The position numbers and the translations under genes were made by a program. Positions 23,084 through 34,249 of a stretch of 64,000 nt of DNA are shown here, piece by piece. Source of the DNA: Eleusine coracana subsp. coracana (taxonomy: Eukaryota > Streptophyta > Magnoliopsida > Poales > Poaceae). Location: contig CM064426.1 in the NCBI GenBank assembly GCA_032690845.1, positions 41,038,101-41,102,100 of the forward strand. Reading direction: 5' to 3'. Below the pieces are notes generated by a model that worked only from the letters and a program-made list of their open reading frames with translations, was not told the DNA's origin and searched no databases. How positions within the stretch are numbered: position 1 is the stretch's first letter; every line of letters begins with the position of its first letter.

Positions 23084-23224
23084 TGTAAGGACCGAAGGCG
23101 TACCGAGAGGGGGGGGGGATGAATCGGTAAGCCGCTCACGAATCCAAATACTTCAATTTCGCTACTCAAGTCTAACAAGATAAGGAAACCATAACAATTC
23201 TAGTAGGCCAAGACCCTACACATG
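23084..23224 (-). repeat. 5' LTR remnant of the minus Copia element
   Basis: 141 bp nearly identical to 14197-14337 (the U5 end). Beyond 23224 the sequence switches to a plus-strand LTR of the same family. Bases 23143-23151 are the reverse complement of 23224-23232, a 9-bp inverted match at the switch point. Confidence 0.88.
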
Positions 23225-24939
23225 TATTTGGACTCAAAGTGGAGAACAAGCTATGGTGCAAGTGTTTGGTACACTTGTCTAGTTGTTAGGTTTTTAGTTC
23301 ATAGGAAAAACCAGACTTTCAAGGGGGTCTAGGTCATTCTCTTAGGTCATGTCTAGTTGGTGATGCGCAAGGTTGCTCGGTGAAATCACAGGCATTAGGT
23401 GACAGTTGAGAAGCCAAGGAGCTATTCGGAGAAGCCGGGAAACCAAGTCAAGCGAGGACAACAAGTTTCGGCATCTGGACGTAGTCACCGGACAGAGGGG
23501 TCACAGATGACCGGACTGTACGGACACTATGTAGAGTTTTCCAGGACTTAGCGCAAGGAGCAAGGACTCTGTCTGTAGGAGATTCCATACAGACCGAACA
23601 GTCCGGTCTGCTGACCGGACGGTCCGGTCAGTAGGAGTGCAGGAACGACAGAGAGGATGCAGTTTGCGAACCTTCCTGGAATGGAGAGAGAAAGTGGACC
23701 GGACGGTCCAGTCTAGTGATCGGACAGTTCGGTCAGTACAGGGGATTGCCTGGACAGGGAGCCAACGGCTAGGAGAGCTATTACCAGAGTGACCGGATAG
23801 TCCGGTCAGTGTGTCTAGAAAGGCAATTTCGTGGAGCAACGGCTAGTTTGAGGTTGAGAGCCTATATAACTTCGTTGCTGGGGTCTTGGAGACCTCTCTT
23901 GGCCAGAGGAATACCTGAGGATAATTGGTAAGGTCCAAGAGGAAAAGAGGAGAGCACTAGGAGAGGATATTGGATATCTTGAGAGTGCTAGTGAGAGTAA
24001 CATGGAGTGATCTTGCACATCTAAGGCTAGGGTGTCCTTGAGGGTGTGATCTAGGTTGTTACTCTTGGTCTATGGTGAGACCTAGACTGGTTAGGTGTCG
24101 GTGAACAAACCTATCGTGATTGGTTGTGAAGGACATCACAAGTTTGTACACGGTTTGAGCCCGCCGTTGGAAGGGGCATCAATAGTGACTGCCTGTGTCG
24201 GCTTGGGGAGTCCGACAAGTTCTCGAGGGAGGCGAGCTTGTGCTTTGTGCAGTGGTGACGCACACCATGTCTTTACTCGAGGAGTGATTTCGGGCTCGTG
24301 GGCGAGAACTCCAGTTGGTGGCGGGAGGGACCGGGACTCTGGAGGGAGTGGTCCAACAAGGAGTAGGAGAAGGCGCCATCCTTCCAATACCTTGGGAAAA
24401 AATCATGAGCCATCTCTTACTCTACTCCTCACTTTGATGCATTACCTTCCGTAATTACATACAGTGCTATACATGCTTGTGTGCTTATCTTACTCTAGTT
24501 GACTACCTTGTAGAATTGCATGAATAGGCTTCTTTACTTGCTAGTAGTGCTTAGCCTTCATACTTGATCACTAGCATGTATCAAAGTTGCTTTGGCTTGA
24601 TTGATCACCCTAGTATGTATTGTGTTACTCATGCTTGTATGCTTTCTATATGCTAGTTGATCTAGTAGCTTTGATTGAGTAGAACTCCTTGCTAGCTAGT
24701 TGTTTGCTTCTGCGTATATTTGGTAACTAGCTTGCATAGGAGTTGTATTGCGTTTGTGTGATCCACTAGTATGTTTAGGTTGTTGTTCCTTTCATAGGTT
24801 CATTATCTTGCTAGTGTGATCACCACTAGGATTGTGTATGAGTTGTTTTGAGTGGTCGGTTTTAGGAATTAGCGAATTTAGTACATAGTGCGAGTTCCCG
24901 ATTCACCCCCCCCCCCCTCTCGGTCACTCGGTCCTTTCA
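23225..24939 (+). repeat. 5' LTR of the plus Copia element, truncated
   Basis: Matches the 3' LTR from about 31380 to 33088. The first about 213 bp of the LTR are missing, replaced by the minus-strand LTR remnant. It ends GGTCCTTTCA two bases before the primer site and contains a C run (about 24906-24917) and palindromes such as 23614-23628. Confidence 0.9.
23863..23869 (+). promoter_or_regulatory. LTR TATA box
   Basis: TATATAA within GCCTATATAACTTCG, conserved at 32017-32023 in the 3' LTR and as CATATAA in the minus partner (about 14995-15001). It lies about 70-250 bp downstream of the palindrome array, as a core promoter would. Transcription would begin some 30 bp further on. Confidence 0.65.
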
Positions 24940-24941
24940 AG

Positions 24942-24953
24942 TGGTATTAGAGC
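24942..24953 (+). promoter_or_regulatory. Primer-binding site with one transition
   Basis: TGGTATTAGAGC, identical to the initiator Met site of the partner except for one C-to-T change. Same two-base spacing from the LTR end. Confidence 0.92.
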
Positions 24954-25007
24954 CAAGTGCTCATCATAAGGCTTAACTGCCTTGAGTACTGACCGTATTG
25001 AGTTGAG

Positions 25008-26309
25008 ATGTCATCCCATTCAGGGTCGGGTCATGGCTCGTGGAAGGATCGCTTTAAAAGCTACCTAAATGCCATGATTCTGGATGAGTTGATGGATACT
25101 CTTGTGGACTTTGCCAACACCTTTACCGATGATCATGTGTATGATGATTGTGATGATTGCGTGGATGTGCCTTGTACTAGTGAGTGCCTAGACTATTCTA
25201 GCAATGACTTGATAGGTTGCTCTACTAGTATGCCTAACATAATAATTGATAATGATGTGTCTCTTGATCTTGCTTGCTCTACTAGCACTGATGATGTTTG
25301 TGAGTCTCCTATTGATCATGCTAGTAGTTCTATTGTTGAGGAGTTCTTTGCTTTTCATGCTAATGATAATGAGGACTTACTTGACTCTCTTATTCGCTTG
25401 CGAGGTATTGTGGATAGGATTGGGGCAACTTCTTTTGAGCTTCCCAAGATCGTGATAGTGGAGAAGATCCTCTCCTTGGTTCCGAGTAGCAAGCTCTTCT
25501 ACGTCACACTTGACATTCTCATGGAGAAGAGTCTCTCCATAGAAGAAGTGATTGAGCTGCTCTTCAAAGATGAGGAGATTGCCGCAAGCATGGCATGGAA
25601 GAGGACATTCAAGGCAACTCATGAAGCATCCTCGAGCAAAGGGAAAGGAGTAGCTTCGAGCTCAAACTTCTTTCATCCCTCCACAAGATTGTCTTGCAAC
25701 AACTTCTACAACCCCTTTGGAGCAATACATACATTGGACGCTTCGTCAAGCACTACCTCAAGTGTCATTCCAAGTCCTACTCCAAGCACTTTGAGTGGAC
25801 CGAGCATTGGCGTAGGGGGAGCACCAACAACAATGCTCGCTCGATCATTTGAGATGATCAATCTTGTGGCTTTGGCTCTTACGCCTCCACCTCCTCTGCT
25901 CCCTCCACCATAAGATCATCTTCGGCATCTTCGTCGAGCTCACCAACAAGACCTCCTCTTTGAACTTGGTGAATTTGTGAGAAATCCAAATGATGACCTT
26001 TGTGAGAATTTATTGAGCATCTATGATCTTCTGTGTAGGATTAACTTTTTTAGGGGACTTCGGAAGATTGCACCACGTGAAGTGACTGACAAGCTCCTCC
26101 AACAAATCACAACTCCTGAGAGGAGTTTCTTACTTGAGGAGGTAGTCAACAGGAGACATGAGCTCTCAATTGAGAGAGCAATGGAGATGATACTGGTGCT
26201 CCACTCTCAAGTGGGACATGTGCTTGAGCACATCACTGGACTCTATGATCCTCCCTATTACTACATCAATCTTGACAATGTGCACATGGGGGATGATCAT
26301 GGACATTGA
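25008..26309 (+). pseudogene. Atypical gag-region ORF of the plus Copia element
   Basis: One frame runs from MSSHSGSGHGSWKDRFKSYL at 25008, with a TAA at 25911, and then on to 26309. The first 200 residues are rich in Asp, Cys and Ser (DDHVYDDCDDCVDVPC), followed by LSIEEVIELLFKDEEIAASM and a Ser/Lys linker. The second part (25977-26309) is helix-rich and charged. I see neither the UBN2 gag domain nor a CCHC knuckle, although the same-family minus copy has both. The following pol frame is shifted relative to it. It may be a replaced or highly diverged gag; I do not recognise it. Confidence 0.5.
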
Positions 26310-26439
26310 AGATATCATGCTCCTCACTATCCTATTAGGAGGAGACTATTGGATGGGATTGCAAGAATCCCTATCTATGAGGATGGTCTCATTGCTCGAC
26401 ATCATGAGGTTAGTGCTAGTCAATCAAGTAAATGCTTTG

Positions 26440-27594
26440 GATACTAACTCCTCTTCCTCTAGTGCTTGTCTTATGGCTACTACTAGGGTCAACTACAAGA
26501 GTGGAGGCACTCATTGGGTTCTTGATAGTGGGTGCACTCAACACATGACCGGGAAGTCAACCATGTTCACCACCATTGATGAAGACGAAGAGAGTGAGAA
26601 GGTGACTTTTGGGTATAACTCGAAAGGGAGAGTTAGAGGCTCGGGCAAGGTGGCCATCACAAATGACCTCCATCTCTCCAAGGTCTTCCTTGTGGAAACC
26701 CTCAACTTCAACCTTCTATCTATTGGTCAACTTTGTGACATGGGTTTCAAGTGCACGTTTGATGAGGATGGTGCAACAATTGAGAATGTCAAGAGAGGGC
26801 TAGTATTTTATGGAGTGAGACATGGGAACTTGTATGTCACAGACTTCAAGTCAAGCAATATGCCACCAAGCACTTGCCTACTCACTAAGGAATCCAAGGG
26901 ATGGTTGTGGCATAGAAGGCTAGCACATGTTAGAATGAATCAGCTCAAGAAGATTATCAAAAGGAATCTAGTTGAAGGAATCAAGGATATGACCTTTGAG
27001 AAGGATAAATTATGCAGCGCTTGTCAGGCGGGGAAACAAGTTGCATCCTCACATCCCACCAAGTCATTCATGTCTACATCTCGTCCTCTAGAGCTCTTGC
27101 ACATGGACTTGTTTAGGCCAACACATCACAAGAGTCTAGGAGGCAATCTATATTGCTTGGTGATTGTTGATGATTTCACGAGATATACTTGGACCTTCTT
27201 TCTTATGGACAAATCTCAAGCCAGTGGTATCTTCAGAAAGTTTGCCAAGAGGGCAAAGAATGAGTTCAATGCTAGCATTGTGAAGATAAGGAGTAACAAT
27301 GGGACGGAATTCAAAAACACCATAGTGGAGGAATGTCGTGACAAGAAGGGGATCAAACATGAATTCTCCACTACATATACTCTCGAGCAAAATGGAGGAG
27401 TGGAGAGGAAGAACAAGATGCTCATCACTCTTGCTCGTGCCATGTTGGATGAGAATGGAACTTATGAGAAGTTTTGGGTGGAGGCAATCAACACGGCTTG
27501 CTACACCTTCAACCGTGTCTATCTCCACCGTTTGTTGAAGAAAACACCATATGAGCTATTGGTGGGATGGAAACCCAATGTATCCTATTTCTGA
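26440..27594 (+). pseudogene. Copia protease and integrase
   Basis: The protease carries THWVLDSGCTQHMTG with the catalytic Asp. The pre-integrase zinc region follows (LWHRRLAHVRMNQL .. CSACQAGK). The integrase core has LHMDLFRPTH (first Asp), then KIRSNNGTEFKN where the second catalytic Asp is Asn (codon at about 27292-27297, a G-to-A change), then TLEQNGGVERKNK (Glu). The frame ends at a TGA at 27592-27594, inside the conserved VFGCKCY region, where an Arg CGA codon is expected. The sequence before 26440 in this frame is not recognisable. Confidence 0.9.
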
Positions 27595-29964
27595 GTCTTT
27601 GGATGCAAGTGTTACATTCTCAAGAAGAGGAGAAAGCCCGGGAAGTTTGAGAGCAGAACTTATGAAGGCATTCTTGTTGGGTACTCTAGGACTTCTAAAG
27701 CATATAGGGTCTACAACTCCACCACCGGATGTGTGGAGGAATCCTATGATATGCAATTCGATGAGTCAAATGGGTCCCAAAAGGAGGATGAATTTCATGA
27801 AGTGGACATTGGAGATGAGCCTATGAGGGAAGCTTTGAGAAACATGCCCGTGGGCGAGGTTTTACCCCACGAGGCCAATGATGGTGATGTTGATGAGCCC
27901 TCTACTCTACCACCTGAACCTACCTCCTCCTCCGAGGCACAACAAACAACCCAAGATGCCACAAATACTCCCACAAGCTCCTCCCAAGATTCATTGAGAG
28001 TAAACCCACCAAATGATGAGGAATCTCAAGTGAGAAGTGAGCCACAAACCTCCCCACATACTTCATCACAAACCACTTCTCCTTGTTCTTCACAAGATAA
28101 CCTCCCATGCACCTCAAGCCCAAAGTCCAAAACAAGAAAGCATAAGAATGACTCATCTACCTCTCTTAGGATACAAGACACTCATATATCAAGAGAGCAA
28201 ACAATTCATGATGCATAAGACACTTCACCAAAAGCCTCTCCCACACAAAGAAAACACCATCCTAGACCCAAGGGCATCAACAAAGATCATTCACAAGACT
28301 TGATCATTAGGAATCCATCTCATGGAATAAATACAAGGAGGAATCAATACAAGCCCAACTATGTGAGTGAAGAGAATAATGATGAGACCAATGTTGAGAT
28401 TGAGAACTTCTCTTTCGTCTCTATGATTGAGCTCACTACCATTGATGAAGCTATGGATGATCATAAGTGGGTAATTGCTATGCCAGAAGAATTGAACAAC
28501 TTCAAGAGGTGCAAAGAGTGGAAATTGATTGAGAGACCCAAGAATCATAATGTGGTTGGCACCAAGTGGGTCTTCAAGAACAAGCAATATGAGAAAGGAG
28601 CAATTGTCAAGAACAAGGCTCGCCTAGTGGCTAAGGGATATTCTCAAGTGGCGGGGATTGACTTTGAAGAGATCTTTGCTCCCGTGGCCTGTCTTGAAGC
28701 TATTCGGATCTTACTTGCCTATGCATCACATAATGGCTTCAAGCCCTTTCAAATGGATGTCAAGAGTGCGTTCTTGAATGGAGAAATCAATGAGAAAGTC
28801 TATATGGAACAACCTCTGGGGTTTGAGGACCCAAAACTTCTAAGACATGTATATAAATTGAAGAAAGCTCTCTACGGTCTCAAGCAAGCACCAAGGGCAT
28901 AGTATGAGCACTTGAGGAACTTCATACTCAAGAATGGATTCACCATTGGAAGCATTGATAGCACCTTGTTCACGAGGCATGTTGGGAAGGATCTCCTTGT
29001 ATGCTAAATCAATGTGGATGATATCATCTATGGGTCAACCAATGAGAAGTTCAATGAAGAGTTTCGGGAGATGATGGCTAGGGAATTCCAAATGTCAATG
29101 ATTGGAGAGTTGCACATGTCCCTTGGATTCCAAGTCAAGCAATTGAGAGAGGGAAACTTCATTTATCAAGAAAAATATACCAAGGACCTTCTCAAAAGAT
29201 TCAACATGGAGAATTGTAAGCCCTTGCACATACCTATGGCTACAAGCAAACCCTTGGATGATGATGTGAAAGGGAAACCGGTGAACCCCAAGCTATATAG
29301 ATCAATCATTGGGTCTTTGCTCTATCTCACCGCTTCAAGACCGAACATTATGTTTAGTGTGTGCTTGTGTGCATGCTATCAAGCAAATCCAAAGGAGTCA
29401 CACTTGAAGGCCGTAAAGAGAATAATGAGATACCTCAAGTACACAACTACCATGGGCTTATGGTATCCTAGAGGATCAAACTTTGAGTTACTTGGGTATT
29501 CGGATTCCGACTTCGCGGGTTGTAAAGTGAATAGAAAGAGTACATTGGGTGGTTGTCAATTTCTTGGAAGATCTCTAGTTTCTTGGGGCTTAAAGAAGCA
29601 AAACTCGGTGGCTCTATCTACCGCCAAAGCGGAATATATGGCGGCGGGAGCTTGTTGTGCACAACTTCTCTACATGAGGCAAACACTCTCGGACTATGGC
29701 CTCAACTACACCCAAATGCCACTATATTGTGATAGTGAGGCGGCAATCAAGATGGCCCTCAAGACGGGAGATCATGGTCATGTGAAGCATATTCAAGTGA
29801 GACATCACTTCGTAAGAGACCATGTTGAGAAGAAGGACATCGAGTCGGTGAGCGTGCAAACTCATGAACGATTGGCGGACATCTTCACCAAGCCACTTGA
29901 TGAGAAGACCTTCAACAAGCTAAGGGGAGAACTCAACGTTCTCGACCTCTCCAACTTCACATGA
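27595..29964 (+). pseudogene. Copia reverse transcriptase and RNase H
   Basis: Same frame as the integrase. It opens with a Ser/Thr-rich linker with a TAA at 28216. RT follows: GTKWVFKNKQ, RLVAKGYSQVAGIDF, MDVKSAFLNGEI and YGLKQAPRA, then TAG at 28900 where Trp is invariant. Next comes a TAA at 29005 and the polymerase box INVDDIIYGST, with Tyr replaced by Asn but both Asp kept. RNase H blocks include YSDSDFAGC, KQNSVALSTAKAEYMAA and LYCDSEAAIKMA, ending DIFTKPLDEKTF. No frameshift occurs over 3.7 kb. Confidence 0.92.
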
Positions 29965-31167
29965 GTAACCCTTGAGCTTGTCCTTTGTACATACATATAG
30001 TGTTTTATTTGTCCTTGTCTGTGTCTTTGTTTGTGCTTGTTTCTCTTCTTTTGTAGGTTGACTTCGGACCTTCTTGAGATAGCAATGGACATGGGTTAAG
30101 CTTGGGAATGTGGTTCATGGTGTACCCAAGGCTTTGAAGAATGGTCCATTGTGAGCAAGCTTGAGAAGGGAACAACTCGTTGTTGACACTTTGGTTTGTA
30201 GTGGTTCTCTCTCTTTTGTTTACCATCGCATCATGCATTGTATACTTGTTGCATTTGCACTCTTTGCATTTTTGCATCCTTGCATTATGATACCACACAT
30301 GCTCCCAAGCATGTGTCTAGGGGGAGTTGCTCATTTACTATGTGAGTACATGACTCTTTAGATGATCAAATAGTGACATTTGTGCTTCATGCCCATTGAG
30401 TCATGTTCGACCGAGCTCCGAGGTTAAATCTACTCGCGCGGCTCAAAGACAAGTGGCTCATACATTCCCACCTTCCTAATGACTAACTCTTGCACATTTG
30501 AGAAAATCTTTTGTTGAGTCATAAGTGTAGGGGGAGCTATGATGGAACATCACTACAACCAAGAAGAAGCACCATGAAAGGGGGAGTTATTCTAACTCTT
30601 GCCAATTATCTTATGCCTCTTGGTTTTTGTTATGTTTTTGTGTGGTTTTTGGTGATAGGTGACAAAGGGGGAGAGAAAACATGAAGATCCAAAAGCCAAG
30701 TCGTCTAGGTCAAAGAGGGAGAAGAAACATGAAGACGATGGTTGATAACACAAAGGGGGGAGAGGAGAACATGAAGATTCAAAAGACAAACCCGTGAAGA
30801 ATGGAACATGAAGATCACATCAAGATGAACATGAACATGAAGATAACAACAACGGTGTGTGTCTATGGCGACAATGAACACCTTCACCGACATGAGCATC
30901 TACGTCCTTGGTACGTGTCTACATCAACAAGATTGACTACCATGACACCAAGGCGGGCGCAAATTCGGCTCAAGCTCAATATCTAGTGTGCTACATAATT
31001 GGGTAGTCTTCCCTCAACACCTAGCACATCTCAAGGGGGAGACTACTTCTAAGGTAAGGACCAAGGTATGCCCTTCAATCTTTTCTTTTCCTTTGGTTCT
31101 TTCTTGCTCGTCCATTTTTGGATCATCATAAGTAATGGTTGTCATCCATCACCAAAAAGGGGGAGAT
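29965..31167 (+). other. Post-pol spacer with GGGGGAG repeats and polypurine tract
   Basis: Non-coding. GGGGGAG or longer occurs near 30310, 30530, 30582, 30667, 30755, 31034 and 31160. The last, AAAAAGGGGGAGA at 31154-31166, directly abuts the LTR and is the polypurine tract. The segment around 30385-30460 matches the minus partner at about 20000-20060. Repeats of aacatgaagatNNaaaagNcaa occur at 30675-30815. Confidence 0.8.
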
Positions 31168-33088
31168 TATAAGGATCATGACCATTGAGGTCACCCCGAG
31201 GTATAGAGTTTTGGTGATGTATGACAAACATGAAATATGACTAATATCTACACAAGTGTTGTTCATGTAGGAAACCCTTTCTATCTTATGATTATTGTCT
31301 ATGGCGTCCTTGGCAATGGATGGCAATGACCGTAAGCATGGAGGCTTGTGAACTTGATGGAGTCCAAGGGCTGATGGAGATGGATCAAAGCAGAGAACAA
31401 GCTATGGTGCAAGTGTTTGGTACACTTGTCTAGTTGTTAGGCTTTGAGTCCATAGGAAAAACTGAACTATCAAGGGGGTTTAGGTCATTCTCTTAGGTCA
31501 TGTCTAGTTGGTGATGTGCAAGTTTGCTCGGTGAAATCACAGGCACTAGCTGACAGTGGAGAAGCCAAGGAGCTGTTCGGAGAAGCCGGGAAACCAAGTC
31601 AAGCGAGGACAACAAGTTTCAGCTTCTGGACGTAGTGACCGGACAGAGGGGTCAGAAGTGACCGGACTGTATGGTCACTATGTGAAGTTTTCCAGGACTT
31701 AGCGTGAGGAGCAAGGACTCTGTCTGCAGGAGACTCCATACAGACCGGACGGTCCGGTCAGTACGAGTGCCGGGACGACAGAGAGGATGCAGTTTATGGA
31801 CCTTCCTGTAATGGAGAGAGAAAGTGGACCGGACGGTCCGGTCCAGTGACCGGACAGTCCGGTCAGTATAGGGGATTGCCTAGACAGGGAGCCAACGGCT
31901 GGGAGAGCCGTTACCAGAGTGACCAGATAGTCCGGTCAAGCAGTCACCGGACAGTCCGGTCAGTGTGTCCAGAAAGGCAATTTCGTGGAGCAACGGCTAG
32001 TTTGAGGTTGGGAGCCTATATAACTTCGTTGCTGGGGTCTTGGAGACCTCTCTTGGCCAGAGGAATACCGAAGGATAATTGCTAAGGTCCAACAGGAAAA
32101 TAGGAGAGCACTAGGAGAGGATATTTGATATCTTGAGAGTGCTAGTGAGAGTAACATGGAGTGATCTTGCACATCTAAGGCTAGGGTGTCCTTGAGGATG
32201 TGATCTAGGTTGTTACTCTTGGTCTATGGTGAGACCTAGACCGGTTAGGTGTCGGTGATCGAGCCTATCATGATTGGTTGTGAAGGTCATTACAAGTTTG
32301 TACACGGTTTGAGCCCACCGTTGGAAGGGGCATCAATAGTGAGCGCCCGTGTCGGCTCGGGGAGTCTGACAAGTTCTCGAGAGAGGCGAGCTTGTGCTTT
32401 GTACAGTGGTGACGCACAGCATGTCTTCACTCGAGGAGTGATTGCGGGCTCGTGGGCGAGAACTCCAGTTGGTGGCGGGAAGGACTGGGACTCTGGAGGG
32501 AGTGGTCCAACAAGAAGTAGGGGAAGGCGCCATCCTTCTAATACCTTGGGAAAAAATCATGAGCCATCTCTTACTCTACTCCTTACTTTGATGCATTACC
32601 TTTCGTATTTACATACAGTGCTATTCATGCTTGTGTGCTTATCTTACTCTAGTTGACTACCTTGTAGAATTGCATGAATAGGCTTCTTTACTTGCTAGTA
32701 GTGCTTAGCCTTCATACTTGATCACTAGCATGTATCAGCGTTGCTTTGGCTTGATTGATCACCCTAGTATGTATTGTGTTACTCATGCTTGTATGCTTTC
32801 TATATGCTAGTTGATCTAGTAGCTTTTATTGAGTAGAACTCCTTGCTAGCTAGTTGTTTGCTTCCGCGTATATTTGGTAACTAGCTTGCATAGGAGTTGT
32901 ATTGCGTTTGTGTGATCCACTAGTATGCTTAAGTTGTTGTTTCTTTCATAGATTCATTATCTTGCTAGTGTGATCACCACTAGGATTGTGTAGGAGTTGT
33001 TTTGAGTGGTCAATTTTAGAAATTGGTGAATTTAGTACATAGTATGAGTTCCCGATTCAACCCCCCTCTCGGTCACTCGGTCCTTTCA
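31168..33088 (+). repeat. 3' LTR of the plus Copia element
   Basis: 1921 bp, beginning TATAAGGATCATG (the usual TG changed to TA, a G-to-A change) and ending GGTCCTTTCA. Matches the 5' LTR closely by eye. It contains the complete U3, TATA box at 32017-32023 and the palindrome array. Confidence 0.9.
31661..31960 (+). promoter_or_regulatory. Array of ACCGGAC-N-GTCCGGT palindromes in LTR U3
   Basis: Arms-perfect copies at 31744-31758, 31828-31842, 31849-31863 and 31946-31960, with imperfect ones at 31661-31675 and 31922-31936. All lie within about 360 bp upstream of the TATA box. The 5' LTR holds corresponding copies (for example 23614-23628) and the minus partner others. Seven-base arms with a one-base centre could bind a dimeric factor or form hairpins; the role is not known to me. 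Confidence 0.7.
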
Positions 33089-34249
33089 TAGGTCTAATGG
33101 GCCGACTGACATATTTACTTTATTTCATACTCATTGGCCCGTGGGCTACAACGTCATAGCCTGTTATACGGCATGTCTTGCCAGCAAGAAACTACACATG
33201 TCGGGCTTTTTCGAACACGGGTTGTGTCGAACCAAACCATCTATTTGGACACCATTAGTGACGACTAAGAGCAGGTTGAGTTCCTCGATTGTGTGAGATG
33301 TTGGACCTTAGGACGTTTCACGCATAGCCACCTCAAACTCTATACTTCTAAAAGGTGTGTGTTTTCTGGCAAAATAGTTAGGCCACATCATCTACGAAAC
33401 ATCAACCGTTGGATTTTCCCTCTGAAAAATACATGATGTTTAATATGAGTTTGAGGGTCCTACATCTAGATCCTTATTAAATATTCTATTAGTTCCTGGT
33501 CCTCACGCCATTGTTATGTCAGATTTTGATCTAGATCCTTGTAAAACTTCCTATTGGTTTCCGCTCCTTCCACATTTTCTATTTTCATCTGGATCCTTCA
33601 CGAACCACAATTTCATTACCAGAACTTTCATCATTGTCTGAAATCTTGTATCCACATCCCATACGAATTGTAATTTGTTTTTTAGTCCTTGCACCATTAA
33701 TATATTGCCATCTCAATTTCAGAATAGTATTTAATGTGTTATTTGAATTCATAAATTTTGTTTTAGATTGCTAGCTAGCATTGTTGATATGAACAATTAG
33801 TAGTAATATTTTGAAATAAAGTAAAAAAAACATCTACATGGTAGCTACCATTGAAGAAAATAAGAGTAATCTTTAAAAATAAAACCTTGATGATCACAAT
33901 AGTCTTGCACTATTAATCCAATTAAATCTTTTGAATATATGATTATGTGCCCTTTTTTGTAATAAAATGTTATTGTATATATTTCATATAAAGATGTAGC
34001 TATGATGCGAGTATATATGGATAAATAGGAGTAATGTTTACAGATAGAGTAACATTTGTTTTAAAAAAGATAAACATGTTATGTAAGAGATATAGTCATA
34101 CAGCACTTATACAATAAATATTTCTTTATATTTCTGTTGACCCAAAAAAAGGAGATTTGCTTTACTCCAGTACAGACTTAATATGAAAATCGGGACGTAC
34201 CAGTCGATTTTTCCTATAAACCGACAAGAAAACAAACGGTTAAATTTCT
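33089..34249. other. AT-rich DNA without a recognisable gene
   Basis: No ORF of note. Near 33770-33815 is one copy of a loose AT-rich repeat (attNttgatatgaacaNNt...) that recurs at 44805-44870 and about 44918-44990, on the far side of the gypsy element. The tract 34140-34249 ends at the gypsy LTR. Confidence 0.6.

Larger units (their letters stand above)
14197..23224 (-). mobile_element. Non-autonomous Ty1/copia element: gag and env-position ORF, no pol
   Basis: The minus-strand order is 5' LTR remnant (23084-23224), initiator-Met-type primer site (23070-23081), gag (23030-20608), a region matching the post-pol spacer of the plus-strand partner (about 20240-19860), a palindrome cluster and GC-rich leader, a large ORF (18620-16168), GGGGGAG-bearing spacer and 3' LTR (14197-15632). 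Protease, integrase, RT and RNase H are absent between gag and the post-pol region. LTR ends match those of the plus-strand element at 23225-33088, so both belong to one family. The gag is interrupted by a solo LTR. Confidence 0.85.
23225..33088 (+). mobile_element. Ty1/copia element with pol, head to head with its gag-bearing relative
   Basis: 5' LTR (23225-24939, lacking about 213 bp at its start), primer site (24942-24953), an atypical gag-region ORF, protease-integrase-RT-RNase H in a single frame (26218-29964) with four in-frame stops, a GGGGGAG-rich spacer, polypurine tract (31154-31166) and 3' LTR (31168-33088). Target duplications cannot be found because the 5' LTR start is lost. All four stops are C-to-T or G-to-A type changes, so decay was by point mutation, not by indels. 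Confidence 0.92.

Noticed and set aside
14192..33093. A single composite element with inverted ends and a common target duplication
   Set aside because: The bases outside the two outer LTR ends (CGATG and TAGGT) do not match, and the Tekay element on the left does not continue on the right.
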